A DNA stretch of 63,948 nt, taken from Oxalobacteraceae bacterium (lineage in GTDB: Bacteria > Pseudomonadota > Gammaproteobacteria > Burkholderiales > Burkholderiaceae_D). The DNA lies in NCBI GenBank assembly GCA_027490725.1, contig JAIXXN010000015.1, positions 1-63,948 of the forward strand. Reading direction: 5' to 3'. Below the pieces are notes generated by a model. The model ran no database searches, was not told the origin of the DNA, and saw only the letters and a program-made list of their open reading frames with translations. Each line of letters starts with the position of its first letter. Position 1 is the first letter of the stretch. This document shows, piece by piece, positions 25,883 through 34,904 of this stretch. A program made the position numbers and the translations under genes.

Positions 25883-27505
25883 ATGCGCAATAACGGACCA
25901 GTTACCAACCACGAGTACGTTGTGGGTGATGATGAAACCATCGTCTCCAAAACAGATTTACAAGGCAATATCACTTACGTTAATCAGGCTTTCGTCAAGA
26001 TTAGCGGCTACACCGAACAGGAATTAATAGGCGCGCCGCAGAACATACTGCGTCACCCGGATATGCCCGCTGTGGCATTTGCCGATATGTGGGCCTGCCT
26101 GAAGGCCGGTCAGGCCTGGAACGGCATGGTCAAGAATCGCAGCAAGAATGGCGATCACTACTGGGTTGAGGCGAATGCTGCACCCGTGGTGGAGCATGGC
26201 CGCACCGTCGGCTACACCTCGATCCGCATCAAACCTAGCCGTGACAAGGTCAAAGCGGCGGAGGCAGCGTATGCTTTGCTGCGCGAAGGGGCGACGCATA
26301 TCACGGTGCGCCATGGCCGCGCCGTGCCGGTGCAGCGCATGGGGCGTTTTAGCCTGAGCCGGATCCGCAGTCTGGGTGGCCGGCTGGCGCTGGCGGGCGG
26401 TCTGTCGATCTTTGTGGCACTGGCAACGGCGGTGCTGGTCGCGCAGGGGATGGCGATGTGGGCCAGTTGCAGCGCTTTGCTGTCAGTGTTACTGGCCTGC
26501 CAGTTGTGGTGGGTGGCCTATACCAACGCGGTCGAGCCACTGAATCAGTTGCGCCACGATATCGAACAGATGAGTGATGGCGACCTGACCCGCAATATCG
26601 AAGCACGCGGCTGCAAGGAAGCCTCGGATACGCTGCAAGCGCTGCGAATTTTGCAGATCAATGTCAAATTGCTGATTGGCCAGATTCAGGAGTCCAGCGA
26701 TGTGGTGAGCCGGGGCGCCGTCGAAATGGCGGAAGGTAATAACGATTTGTCGGCACGCACCGAAGCGCAGGCCAGCTCGCTGGAGCAAACGGCGGCCTCG
26801 ATGGAAGAGCTAACCCAGGCGGTCCGTGATAATGCCGAGCATGCCAACAAGGCGAATGCGCTGGTCGACTCGGCGGCGCTGGTGGCCGCCAAGGGCGGCG
26901 AGGTGGTCAGCAAGGTGGTGGCCAACATGGAAGAGATCACTGCCGGTTCGCGCCGCATCACGGAAATTATCAGCGTCATCGACGGGATTGCTTTTCAGAC
27001 CAATATTCTGGCCCTGAATGCTGCCGTCGAGGCAGCCCGTGCCGGCGAGCAGGGGCGTGGCTTTGCCGTGGTGGCCTCGGAAGTGCGCACACTGGCGCAA
27101 CGCTCGGCGGCGGCAGCCAAGGAGATCAAGGCGGTGATTGACGCCTCGTCCGCTGCAGTGTCCAGTGGTAGCCAGGCGGTCGCCGATGCCGGCCTGATCA
27201 TGCAGAGTATCGTCAGTTCGGTGGCGGAAGTGCATACCCATGTGGCCGATATCAGCATGGCTAGTAACGACCAGCAGGGCGGGATTGAACAGGTTAACGA
27301 AGCAGTCATCCATCTCGATGAGATCACCCAGCAGAACGCGGCCGTGACGGAACAGGCCGCTGCCGTGGCCAGCGATATGCGCGACCATGCTCTGCATCTG
27401 GGGCAACTGGTCAGTCAGTTCAAACTGGTGAATATTTCCCATCACAGCAAGACGGTAGCGCCGCGCCAGACGGCTCAGCCCAGGTTGCAGCTGCAACTGA
27501 GCTGA
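25883..27505 (+). CDS. Aer-like methyl-accepting chemotaxis protein with PAS domain
   Basis: About 540 residues from ATG 25883, which has AGGGAA upstream. An N-terminal PAS domain (residues 20-115: [28 protein letters not shown]) matches the Aer redox/oxygen sensor. A short hairpin of membrane segments (about 165-205), HAMP and the signalling domain follow, with [14 protein letters not shown], the hairpin tip core [20 protein letters not shown] and [20 protein letters not shown]. It lacks a periplasmic domain, as Aer does. Aerotaxis is inferred; FAD binding needs testing. Confidence 0.9.
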   Translation: MRNNGPVTNHEYVVGDDETIVSKTDLQGNITYVNQAFVKISGYTEQELIGAPQNILRHPDMPAVAFADMWACLKAGQAWNGMVKNRSKNGDHYWVEANAAPVVEHGRTVGYTSIRIKPSRDKVKAAEAAYALLREGATHITVRHGRAVPVQRMGRFSLSRIRSLGGRLALAGGLSIFVALATAVLVAQGMAMWASCSALLSVLLACQLWWVAYTNAVEPLNQLRHDIEQMSDGDLTRNIEARGCKEASDTLQALRILQINVKLLIGQIQESSDVVSRGAVEMAEGNNDLSARTEAQASSLEQTAASMEELTQAVRDNAEHANKANALVDSAALVAAKGGEVVSKVVANMEEITAGSRRITEIISVIDGIAFQTNILALNAAVEAARAGEQGRGFAVVASEVRTLAQRSAAAAKEIKAVIDASSAAVSSGSQAVADAGLIMQSIVSSVAEVHTHVADISMASNDQQGGIEQVNEAVIHLDEITQQNAAVTEQAAAVASDMRDHALHLGQLVSQFKLVNISHHSKTVAPRQTAQPRLQLQLS

Positions 27506-27660
27506 GTCTGGCGCGCCATGGTGGCGGCGCCGCCACGGCGGCGCGGCTTTCTCAGGACATTTCGCTGTATTGCGCTTACAATTCCTGAAAGAAAATTCCA
27601 CACGGAAAATCCCGTTACCCGGGCGAGCGCTGGTACTTGCCTTTGCTGCTGATTGCGTCC

Positions 27661-28959
27661 ATGAACAGAGCCCCTGCCGCTGTGTTGCCGCCTGCCGACT
27701 CGCTGGTCAAGCGACTGACGCGATTGAATCTGCGCCTGCTCAGCATGACCATGTTGCTGACCTGCCTGTTGCTGGCCACTGCGACCTGGTATGTGGCGCG
27801 CGAACGACAATTACACAGTGCCGAACTGAGTGCCCGTCTGCTTGCCAATAGCGTCTCGCCGATGCTGGTATTTGCCGACCGCTCTGCCGCGCAGGTGGAA
27901 CTGGAAGCGTTCTCGCGGCGCGGCGACTTGTTGCTGGTACAGGTGCAATTACCCGACGGTCTGCTGTTCGCGCAGTGGCAGGCCGATCGTCAGGCGCCGG
28001 TGCTGCCGGTACGTGCGCCGGCCGGACTGGCAGCGCAGGGGGTAGTGACCGCGGTCGACTGGCGCAAACTGGAAGTGTGGGCGCCGATCCGCCTCAAGGA
28101 TGAACTGGTGGGCGTGCTGGTGCTGCGCGAAAGTCTGGATAGCCTGCACCTATCGGTGCTGCTACTGAGCAGTGTGGCGATTGCTCTGATGGTGGTGATG
28201 ATACTGGTGGCGTGGCGCGGTCTGGTGCTGGTGCAGCGCAACGCATTGCGCCCGCTGGTGGAACTATCCCGGCTGGCCGAGCAGATCGCCAGTGAGCGCG
28301 ATTACAGCAAGCGTGCCATCGTGCACCGGCGCGACGAGGTGGGGCGGCTCAGTGAGCGCTTCAATGAAATGCTCAAGCGGATAGAAATCTGGCAGGCCGA
28401 CTTACGCCTGCAACTGGAACAGGAACATGAGGCAGGCCAGAAATTCCAGCGTCTGGCGCATAAAGATAGTCTGACCGGCCTGCCCAACCGGCTGTTCTTC
28501 CAGGGCGAACTGCAACGGCATCTGGCGCTGTGTGCCGACCATGGCGAACTGATGGCACTGATGTTTATCGATCTGGATAATTTCAAGAAGGTCAACGACC
28601 AGTATGGTCACGATGTGGGCGATGAAGTGCTGTGCGAAGTGGCGCGCCGCATGTCGGCAGCGGTGCGCTCGCGCGATGTTCTGTGTCGTCTGGGCGGCGA
28701 CGAATTTGCACTGATCCTGCCGGAGCTGCCCGATGAAGTGGTGGCCGAGCAGCTGGCGCAGCGCCTGATTGACGCGGTACGGGTGACCATGACGATCCGT
28801 GGTGCGGTGATGCCGATCGGCGCCACCGTGGGACTGGCGTTCGCGCCGATCGATGCCACCGAGGCAGCAGCTTTGCTGCATGCATCGGACCATGCCATGT
28901 ATCAGGCCAAGCACGCTGGCAAAAACTGTTTCCGGAGGCCGCAGCATGATGAAGTATAA
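27661..28959 (+). CDS. YfiN-like diguanylate cyclase (periplasmic sensor, HAMP, GGDEF)
   Basis: About 432 residues. TM1 is near 25-45 (MTMLLTCLLLATATWYVA). A short periplasmic sensor follows (LLANSVSPMLVFADRSAAQV, CHASE8-like), then TM2 (LLLSSVAIALMVVMILVAW), HAMP and a GGDEF domain with an intact active site (LCRLGGDEFALILPE); DSLTGLPNR is the start of the domain. It should make cyclic di-GMP. Its 3' end overlaps the TonB receptor gene by 14 nt, and a YfiR homologue follows, as expected for a YfiN-type enzyme restrained by periplasmic YfiR. Confidence 0.9.
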   Translation: MNRAPAAVLPPADSLVKRLTRLNLRLLSMTMLLTCLLLATATWYVARERQLHSAELSARLLANSVSPMLVFADRSAAQVELEAFSRRGDLLLVQVQLPDGLLFAQWQADRQAPVLPVRAPAGLAAQGVVTAVDWRKLEVWAPIRLKDELVGVLVLRESLDSLHLSVLLLSSVAIALMVVMILVAWRGLVLVQRNALRPLVELSRLAEQIASERDYSKRAIVHRRDEVGRLSERFNEMLKRIEIWQADLRLQLEQEHEAGQKFQRLAHKDSLTGLPNRLFFQGELQRHLALCADHGELMALMFIDLDNFKKVNDQYGHDVGDEVLCEVARRMSAAVRSRDVLCRLGGDEFALILPELPDEVVAEQLAQRLIDAVRVTMTIRGAVMPIGATVGLAFAPIDATEAAALLHASDHAMYQAKHAGKNCFRRPQHDEV

Positions 28960-30961
28960 GTTGCGCGCGGCAGTCCTGCTGGCGCTGGCCTGCTGGCAGA
29001 CACCGATACTGGCACAGGCGCAAGTTCAGACGCAAGTACAGACGCAAGTACGGACGCCGCAGCAGGATCCACCTTCGCTGGAAGAACTGCTGCAGCAGAC
29101 CACCAGCGAAGTCTCGCGCGACATCGAAGAATCAACTTCGTCGCGCTTCGCGCGCAGCGCCGCGCAGGCACCCTCGGTCACCTATGTGGTAACGGATGTG
29201 GAGATTGCCCGGCAGGGCTTGCGCAATATGGCCGATATTCTGCGCACCATGCCCGGCCTGTATCTGTCCGATGATGTGGAATTCTTCTATATCGGTGCGC
29301 GCGGTCTGGGGCGCCCCGGCGACTATAATTCGCGCCTGCTGTTCCTGGTGGACGGCATCCGCATCAATGAAAATATCTACGATGCTGGTCTGATCGGACC
29401 GGAGTTTTTTGTCGACGTCGATCTGATCGATCGGGTCGAGTATGCCCCCGGGCCCGGGTCTGCGCTGTATGGTAACAATGCGTTTTTCGGCGTGGTGAAT
29501 ATCATTACCAAGGGTGTCGACAAGTTGCACGGTGTGCAGCTGCGTGCCAGCACCGATTCGCAGCGTAAGCGCGAAGCGCGGGTCAGCGTCGGTCACCGCT
29601 CCGAGCAGGGCTGGGAAAGCTGGCTGTCGCTGGCCGGCTTTGAACAGAAGGGCATTGCTGCGCAGTTTCTGGTCAGGCCCGATCTGCAGCAGGCCTATGA
29701 TGAACGTAGCTGGGATCGCGGCCAGCGGGCGCTGGGGATGTTCAAGGTGGGTGACTGGACGCTGCGCGCCGGCATCAGTCGGCGCGAACATGGCATCCCC
29801 GATTTTCTGCCTGCCGATACGCCGCAGGAAGCGCTGCAGGGCGTGCAGGACCGGCGTATTTCAAATAACAATTTCGCCGCTCTGGAATATCAGCATACGC
29901 TAGGACAGGATTGGCATCTGTATGGCGGACTGTCGTCCAAAACCTCCGACTATCTGTCACTCCATCCTTTCATCGATCCGGATAAGCGCTGGAACGAATA
30001 TAGCGGCCGGTCACATGGGCGCTGGTGGAATCTGGACCTGCGCGTGAGCACCCAGCGCTGGCGTGATCATGAGCTGATGCTGGGTGTCGATTATCAGGAC
30101 GACCGGCAGCAGAGCATCGATTACGGCCTGAGCGATGGCACCCTGTTTGAATACTACTATGGCGCCAACCGGCGCCACGGTGTGTTTCTGCAGGATGTCT
30201 GGTCACTCGGGGAGACGCTGCAGATAACCATGGGCGCGCGCCAGGATCATGCGCGTGCTGGCGGATCGAGCACCAATCCCCGGCTGGCTGTGAGCTGGAG
30301 CGGGGTGCCCGACGCCACCCTCAAGCTGATCTATGGCAGTGCTTTCCGGGGCGCCAATCTGTATGAATACCATGTCAATGCGCCGTGGGAGGCGCCACTG
30401 CCCACGCCGGAACGCATCCGCACCGTGGAGCTGGCATGGGAACACCGGCTTGGCCCGGCGTTCCAGTATCGCGCGTCGCTGTACACCTCGCGCATGCGTG
30501 ATCTGATCAGTGTCAATCACGAAACGAGTTTGTTTGAAAATAGCGGGGCGATCCGCACCACCGGGGCCGAACTGGGGCTGGAGCGGCGCTGGGCCGGCGG
30601 CCAGCAATGGCAGGCCGGCTTGTCGCTGCAGCGTACCACCGACGCGGCCGGGCAGAGTCCTGACAATTCGCCCCATGCGATGGTGAAGACCAGCTACAGC
30701 CAGCCCCTTGCAGGCGAGCAGTTACGCTGGTCGTGGCAGGTGCTCAGCGAGAGCCGCACTACTAGTCGCGGGCAGGCCTTGCCCGGCTACGCACTGATGA
30801 ACACCACGCTGCTATGGCGTCCGGCCGGCTATGAAGTCGCGCTGTCAGTCTACAACCTGACCGATGTACGCCACTTTGCCCGGACCTCCGGCAGTCAGTT
30901 CCCGCTGCTGCAGGAAGGTCGTACCGTGCGGCTGGCGGTCTCGCGGAATTTCGGACTATGA
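28946..30961 (+). CDS. TonB-dependent receptor in the cyclase/YfiR operon
   Basis: About 671 residues from ATG 28946, which has CGGAGG upstream inside the cyclase gene. A signal peptide (to about 26) is followed by a repetitive AQVQTQVQTQVRT stretch. The plug domain has PSVTYVVTDVEIARQGLRNM, YIGARGLGRPGDYNSR and VEYAPGPGSALYGNNAFFGV. The beta-barrel ends QEGRTVRLAVSRNFGL, a typical C-terminal strand. Ligand unknown. Gene overlaps on both sides couple it to the cyclase and YfiR, suggesting that it feeds a signal, rather than only substrate, into the module. Confidence 0.9.
   Translation: MMKYKLRAAVLLALACWQTPILAQAQVQTQVQTQVRTPQQDPPSLEELLQQTTSEVSRDIEESTSSRFARSAAQAPSVTYVVTDVEIARQGLRNMADILRTMPGLYLSDDVEFFYIGARGLGRPGDYNSRLLFLVDGIRINENIYDAGLIGPEFFVDVDLIDRVEYAPGPGSALYGNNAFFGVVNIITKGVDKLHGVQLRASTDSQRKREARVSVGHRSEQGWESWLSLAGFEQKGIAAQFLVRPDLQQAYDERSWDRGQRALGMFKVGDWTLRAGISRREHGIPDFLPADTPQEALQGVQDRRISNNNFAALEYQHTLGQDWHLYGGLSSKTSDYLSLHPFIDPDKRWNEYSGRSHGRWWNLDLRVSTQRWRDHELMLGVDYQDDRQQSIDYGLSDGTLFEYYYGANRRHGVFLQDVWSLGETLQITMGARQDHARAGGSSTNPRLAVSWSGVPDATLKLIYGSAFRGANLYEYHVNAPWEAPLPTPERIRTVELAWEHRLGPAFQYRASLYTSRMRDLISVNHETSLFENSGAIRTTGAELGLERRWAGGQQWQAGLSLQRTTDAAGQSPDNSPHAMVKTSYSQPLAGEQLRWSWQVLSESRTTSRGQALPGYALMNTTLLWRPAGYEVALSVYNLTDVRHFARTSGSQFPLLQEGRTVRLAVSRNFGL
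29019..29054. repeat. 12-bp in-frame tandem repeat (CGCAAGTACAGA-type x3)
   Basis: Three near-perfect copies at the N-terminus of the mature TonB receptor, encoding QVQT repeats just after the signal peptide. Confidence 0.8.
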
Positions 30962-31464
30962 AGCGCGCGTCGCTACTCGCCGGATTGATGGCGCTGGCAC
31001 TGGCACTAGGCTGCGGATCAGCCGCTGCGGCGGACCTGCTGCAACTAAAGGCCGCCTTCATCTATCGCTTTGCCCAGCTGACCCAGTGGCCGCCGCCACC
31101 AGCACGCGAATTTACCTATTGCGTGGCGGGCGACGCGCCGTTGCAGGAAGCGTTGCGGGCGTTGGCCCAGACGGCGGGGGGCGTGCACATCGTCGCACTC
31201 AGTGAGCCGCAGCGCGCCAGCCAGTGTCAGTTGCTGGTACTGGGGAATGGCGTGCGTGGCGATCTGCGACGCTGGCAGGATGCGCTGGGCGATGATCCGG
31301 TGCTGATCGTCGGCGAGAACCCCGAGTCGTTCCGCAATGGCGCGGTGATCGGTCTGGTGATCGAGCCGAACGGACTGGCGTTCCGCATCAATCAGACCGA
31401 GTCGAAACGGCGAGGACTGGCGATCAGCTACCAGATGCTTAAACTCGCCCGCGAAGTCAAATAG
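30958..31464 (+). CDS. YfiR-family (DUF4154) periplasmic protein
   Basis: A 168-residue protein with a signal peptide (residues 1-24, ending SAAAAD). The DUF4154 signature follows: LKAAFIYRFAQLTQWPP, FTYCVAGDAPLQEAL, CQLLVLGNG, DDPVLIVGENPESFRNGAVI and the C-terminal LAFRINQTESKRRGLAISYQ. Known YfiR binds the periplasmic part of YfiN and keeps the cyclase off. The start overlaps the receptor stop (ATGA). It is the last gene of the cyclase/receptor/YfiR operon. Confidence 0.92.
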   Translation: MKRASLLAGLMALALALGCGSAAAADLLQLKAAFIYRFAQLTQWPPPPAREFTYCVAGDAPLQEALRALAQTAGGVHIVALSEPQRASQCQLLVLGNGVRGDLRRWQDALGDDPVLIVGENPESFRNGAVIGLVIEPNGLAFRINQTESKRRGLAISYQMLKLAREVK

Positions 31465-31467
31465 GCC

Positions 31468-32607
31468 TCAGTGATCCAGTTTGAAACCGGAGAACGAAGC
31501 GCCCGCTGCGGCGTCTTCCACCTGATGCGCGCTGCTGCCATGGCTGTCCGGGCCATTATTCAATAGCCACAGCAGGTTGGTGGCCGAATCGGCATGGGCC
31601 AGCGCTTCATCCTGACTGATCAAGCCTTGCTGCACCAGTTTCAGTAAAGCCTGTTCGAACGATTGCGAACCGGGCGAGAGACTCTGATCCATCGCGTCGC
31701 GGATCTGTGCGACATCGCCCTGTTCGATCAGTTCGGCGATATGGCGCGTGTTGACCATCACTTCCACCGCCGCTAGTCGCTTGCCGCCATCGGCCGGGCG
31801 TAGCAGGCGCTGGCCGATGATAGCTTTCAGCGTCGAGGCCAGATCCTGCAGCAGGGTCGGGCGGTTTTCGATCGGATAGAAGCTCAGGATGCGATGCAGC
31901 GCATTGTAGGCATTGTTGGCATGCAGAGTGGCCAGCACCAGATGTCCGGACTGTGCGTAGGCCAGTGCCGCTGCCATGGTTTCACGGTCGCGGATTTCGC
32001 CGATCAGGATGCAGTCGGGCGCCTGTCGCATGGCGTTGCGCAGGGCAGTGGCAAAGTCGGCGGTGTCGCTGCCGATTTCACGCTGGTTGATGATCGCCTT
32101 CTGATTCTCGAACAGGTACTCGATCGGATCTTCCAGCGTCAGAATGTGGCCGGAACGCTCAGCGTTGCGGTGATCCAGCATGGCAGCGATGGTGGTCGAC
32201 TTGCCGGACCCGGTGGCGCCCACCATCAGCAGCAGGCCGCGCTTTTCCATGATCAGTTGCCCCAGTATCGCCGGTAGATGCAGCTCGGCGAGCGCCGGTA
32301 TGGTGGCCGGGATGAAGCGGAACACGGCGGAAATCGTGCCGCGCTGGCGGAACGCGGAGAGGCGGAAGCGGCCCAGTCCGGGCGCCGAAATGCCCATATT
32401 GAGTTCATTGCTGTGCGCCAGTTCGGCCAGTTGCGCGGGACTGGCAACTTCTGCCAGCAGGGAGTGAATATGCTGCGCATCGAGCTTCTGCTGGTTGATG
32501 GGTACCAGTTCGCCATGGATTTTCAGGTGCACCGGAGAATTCACGGCGAAGAACATATCCGAGGCTTGCTGCGCTTTCATTAGCTGGAATAAGCGTTCCA
32601 TGGCCAT
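31468..32607 (-). CDS. pilU: PilU type IV pilus retraction ATPase
   Basis: A 379-residue hexameric ATPase. The N-terminus MAMERLFQLMKAQQASDMFF is typical of PilU. Walker A is LLMVGATGSGKSTTIAAMLD, the Asp box has LTLEDPIEYLFEN, Walker B is CILIGEIRDRETM and the His box is HLVLATLHANNAYN. The start at 32607 has GGGAG 6-7 nt upstream. It drives pilus retraction with PilT, which is not adjacent. It sits between dapD and, before the insertions, the arsC-dapE genes. Confidence 0.93.
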   Translation of the reverse strand: MAMERLFQLMKAQQASDMFFAVNSPVHLKIHGELVPINQQKLDAQHIHSLLAEVASPAQLAELAHSNELNMGISAPGLGRFRLSAFRQRGTISAVFRFIPATIPALAELHLPAILGQLIMEKRGLLLMVGATGSGKSTTIAAMLDHRNAERSGHILTLEDPIEYLFENQKAIINQREIGSDTADFATALRNAMRQAPDCILIGEIRDRETMAAALAYAQSGHLVLATLHANNAYNALHRILSFYPIENRPTLLQDLASTLKAIIGQRLLRPADGGKRLAAVEVMVNTRHIAELIEQGDVAQIRDAMDQSLSPGSQSFEQALLKLVQQGLISQDEALAHADSATNLLWLLNNGPDSHGSSAHQVEDAAAGASFSGFKLDH

Positions 32608-32626
32608 GAGGCTCTCCCACGAAGTC

Positions 32627-32652
32627 AAAAAAACGGGGACCGCAGGTCCCCG
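32627..32652 (-). terminator. Rho-independent terminator after dapD
   Basis: On the reverse strand CGGGGACC and GGTCCCCG form a perfect 8-bp stem with a 3-nt loop, directly followed by seven T residues. It ends the dapC-dapD transcript about 30 nt past the dapD stop and immediately before the pilU ribosome site. Confidence 0.9.
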
Positions 32653-32682
32653 ATGTTACTGGCCCACTAGCTGGTGGCCTAC

Positions 32683-33510
32683 TTAAATCCCGCGCAGCAG
32701 TTCGTTGATGCCGGTTTTGGCACGGGTTTTGGCGTCCACGCGCTTGACGATAACGGCGCAGTACAGCGAGTACTTGCCATCGTCCGAAGGCAGACTGCCC
32801 GATACGACAACCGAGCCGGCTGGCACGCGGCCGTAGCTGACTTCGCCGGTAGCACGGTCGTAGATTTTGGTCGACTGGCCAATGTAGACACCCATCGAGA
32901 TCACCGAGTTTTCTTCCACGATGACGCCTTCGACGATTTCCGAACGGGCGCCGATGAAGCAGTTGTCTTCGATGATGGTCGGATTGGCCTGCATCGGTTC
33001 GAGCACGCCGCCGATGCCGACGCCGCCGGACAGGTGGACGTTTTTACCGATCTGGGCGCACGAGCCGACGGTGGCCCAGGTGTCGATCATGGCGCCTTCA
33101 TCGACGTAGGCGCCAATGTTGACGTAGGAAGGCATCAGCACCACGTTTTTAGCGATGAAGGAACCGCGCCGCGCTACCGCTGGTGGCACCACACGGAAAC
33201 CGCCCTTGGCGAAATCTTCCGGAGTGTAGTTGGCGAATTTGGTTGGTACTTTGTCGTAGAACTGCATGGTGCCGTCGGACGGCATGACCACGTTGTTTTC
33301 GAGGCGGAACGACAGCAGCACGGCTTTCTTGACCCACTGGTTGACGACCCAGTCAGCGCCGGTTTTTTCGGCGACGCGGATGCTGCCGGCATCCAGACCG
33401 GCGATCACGTGCGAGACTGCGTCACGCAGTTCGGCGCTGCCATTGGCCGGGTTGATGTTGGCGCGGTCTTCCCATGCCTGGTCGATGATTTGCTGGAGTT
33501 GTTGGCTCAT
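32683..33510 (-). CDS. dapD: Tetrahydrodipicolinate N-succinyltransferase DapD
   Basis: A 275-residue left-handed beta-helix acyltransferase. The N-terminus [20 protein letters not shown] and the hexapeptide-repeat region are characteristic ([60 protein letters not shown]). It converts tetrahydrodipicolinate and succinyl-CoA in lysine/diaminopimelate synthesis. It lies 11 nt after dapC. A strong terminator follows. Confidence 0.97.
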   Translation of the reverse strand: MSQQLQQIIDQAWEDRANINPANGSAELRDAVSHVIAGLDAGSIRVAEKTGADWVVNQWVKKAVLLSFRLENNVVMPSDGTMQFYDKVPTKFANYTPEDFAKGGFRVVPPAVARRGSFIAKNVVLMPSYVNIGAYVDEGAMIDTWATVGSCAQIGKNVHLSGGVGIGGVLEPMQANPTIIEDNCFIGARSEIVEGVIVEENSVISMGVYIGQSTKIYDRATGEVSYGRVPAGSVVVSGSLPSDDGKYSLYCAVIVKRVDAKTRAKTGINELLRGI

Positions 33511-33521
33511 GATGTGCGGTC

Positions 33522-34736
33522 TTATTGATTAAGGGATTTGCAGAATTGGACGATGCGTCGGGCAGCTTCCAGACCTTCTTCCGTTTCGGCGACCAGCGCC
33601 ATACGGATGCGGTTGTGGCCCGGATTGATGCCATGCGCGTCGCGTGCCAGATAGCTGCCCGGCAGAACCGTGACATGGTATTCGGCGTACAGACGCTGGG
33701 CGAATTCGGTGTCGCTCAGGCCAGTCTGGCTAACGTCGGCCCACAGGTAGAAGCCGGCATCCGGCAGTTCTACCTGCAGCACCGGCTGCAGCAGCGGCGT
33801 GATGGCAGCGAATTTCGCCCGGTATTTTTCGCGGTTCTGTTCGACGTGGGTTTCGTCGTTCCAGGCCGCGACAGACGCAGCTTGCACGGCAGGGCTCATG
33901 GCGCCGCCGTGATAGGTGCGGTACAACAGGAATTTTTTCAGTACTTCGGCGTCGCCGGCCACAAAGCCCGAGCGCATGCCCGGTACGTTGGAGCGTTTCG
34001 ACAGGCTGGAAAACACCACCAGTCGCGCGTACGGGCGTTCCAGCGTCGCCAGTCCCAGCATGTGGGCCGCCTGCATGGCGCCCAGCGGCGCTTCGCTGCC
34101 GTGGTAGATCTCGGAGTAGCACTCGTCGGCGGCGATGATGAAGTTGTAGCGTTCGGACAGGGCGAACAGGTTTTCCCAGTCGGTCAGGCTGAGCACCGCG
34201 CCGGTCGGATTGCCGGGCGAGCACAGGAACAGCAGGGCGACCCGTTCCCACACCTCGGCGGGAATGCTATCGTAATCGCAGCCGAAGTTACGGGCCGGGT
34301 CGGAATTGACGAAATAGGGCTCGGCGCCCGCCAGATAGGCGGCGCCTTCGTAAATCTGGTAAAACGGATTCGGGCTGACCACCAGCGACTTGGCGGCCGG
34401 ATCGACTACCGTCTGGGTCAGTGCAAACAGCGCTTCGCGTGAACCGTTCACCGGCAACACCTGAGTGGCCGGATTCAGCTTGGGAATCCCGTAGCGGCGT
34501 TCCAGCCAGCCGGCAATCGCGCCTCTCAGGGCATCCGAACCGACCGTGGTCGGGTAGTTGGCCAGACCGTCGATCGCATCAATCAGCGCTTGCTGGATAA
34601 ATTTCGGGGTCGGGTGTTTGGGCTCGCCCATGCCCAGACTGATGGCACTGTATTGCGGATTGGGTGTGACCTGCGCAAATAACTGACGCAGTTTTTCGAA
34701 CGGGTAGGATTGCAGCTTTTCGAGATGTGGATTCAC
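33522..34736 (-). CDS. dapC: Succinyldiaminopimelate transaminase DapC
   Basis: A 404-residue class-I PLP aminotransferase. Motifs: [50 protein letters not shown] and the PLP lysine in [20 protein letters not shown]. The RIRMALV C-terminal arginine binds substrate carboxylate. The immediate coupling with dapD supports the DapC assignment over other aminotransferases. It provides the second succinylase-branch step. Confidence 0.94.
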   Translation of the reverse strand: MNPHLEKLQSYPFEKLRQLFAQVTPNPQYSAISLGMGEPKHPTPKFIQQALIDAIDGLANYPTTVGSDALRGAIAGWLERRYGIPKLNPATQVLPVNGSREALFALTQTVVDPAAKSLVVSPNPFYQIYEGAAYLAGAEPYFVNSDPARNFGCDYDSIPAEVWERVALLFLCSPGNPTGAVLSLTDWENLFALSERYNFIIAADECYSEIYHGSEAPLGAMQAAHMLGLATLERPYARLVVFSSLSKRSNVPGMRSGFVAGDAEVLKKFLLYRTYHGGAMSPAVQAASVAAWNDETHVEQNREKYRAKFAAITPLLQPVLQVELPDAGFYLWADVSQTGLSDTEFAQRLYAEYHVTVLPGSYLARDAHGINPGHNRIRMALVAETEEGLEAARRIVQFCKSLNQ

Positions 34737-34904
34737 GTGACGGACCGGAGGCGGATCGTTGAAAAAAGAGCAGGACGAACATTATAGCGCCTCTCTCGCC
34801 AGCGTAGCGGCAGCGGCGTAAAACTGTCCTTTAGACCCATATCAAATAGTAAACATGTGCGCACAGCTATGCGATACTGCAGAGCATCGTCAGGGAGAAT
34901 ATGC

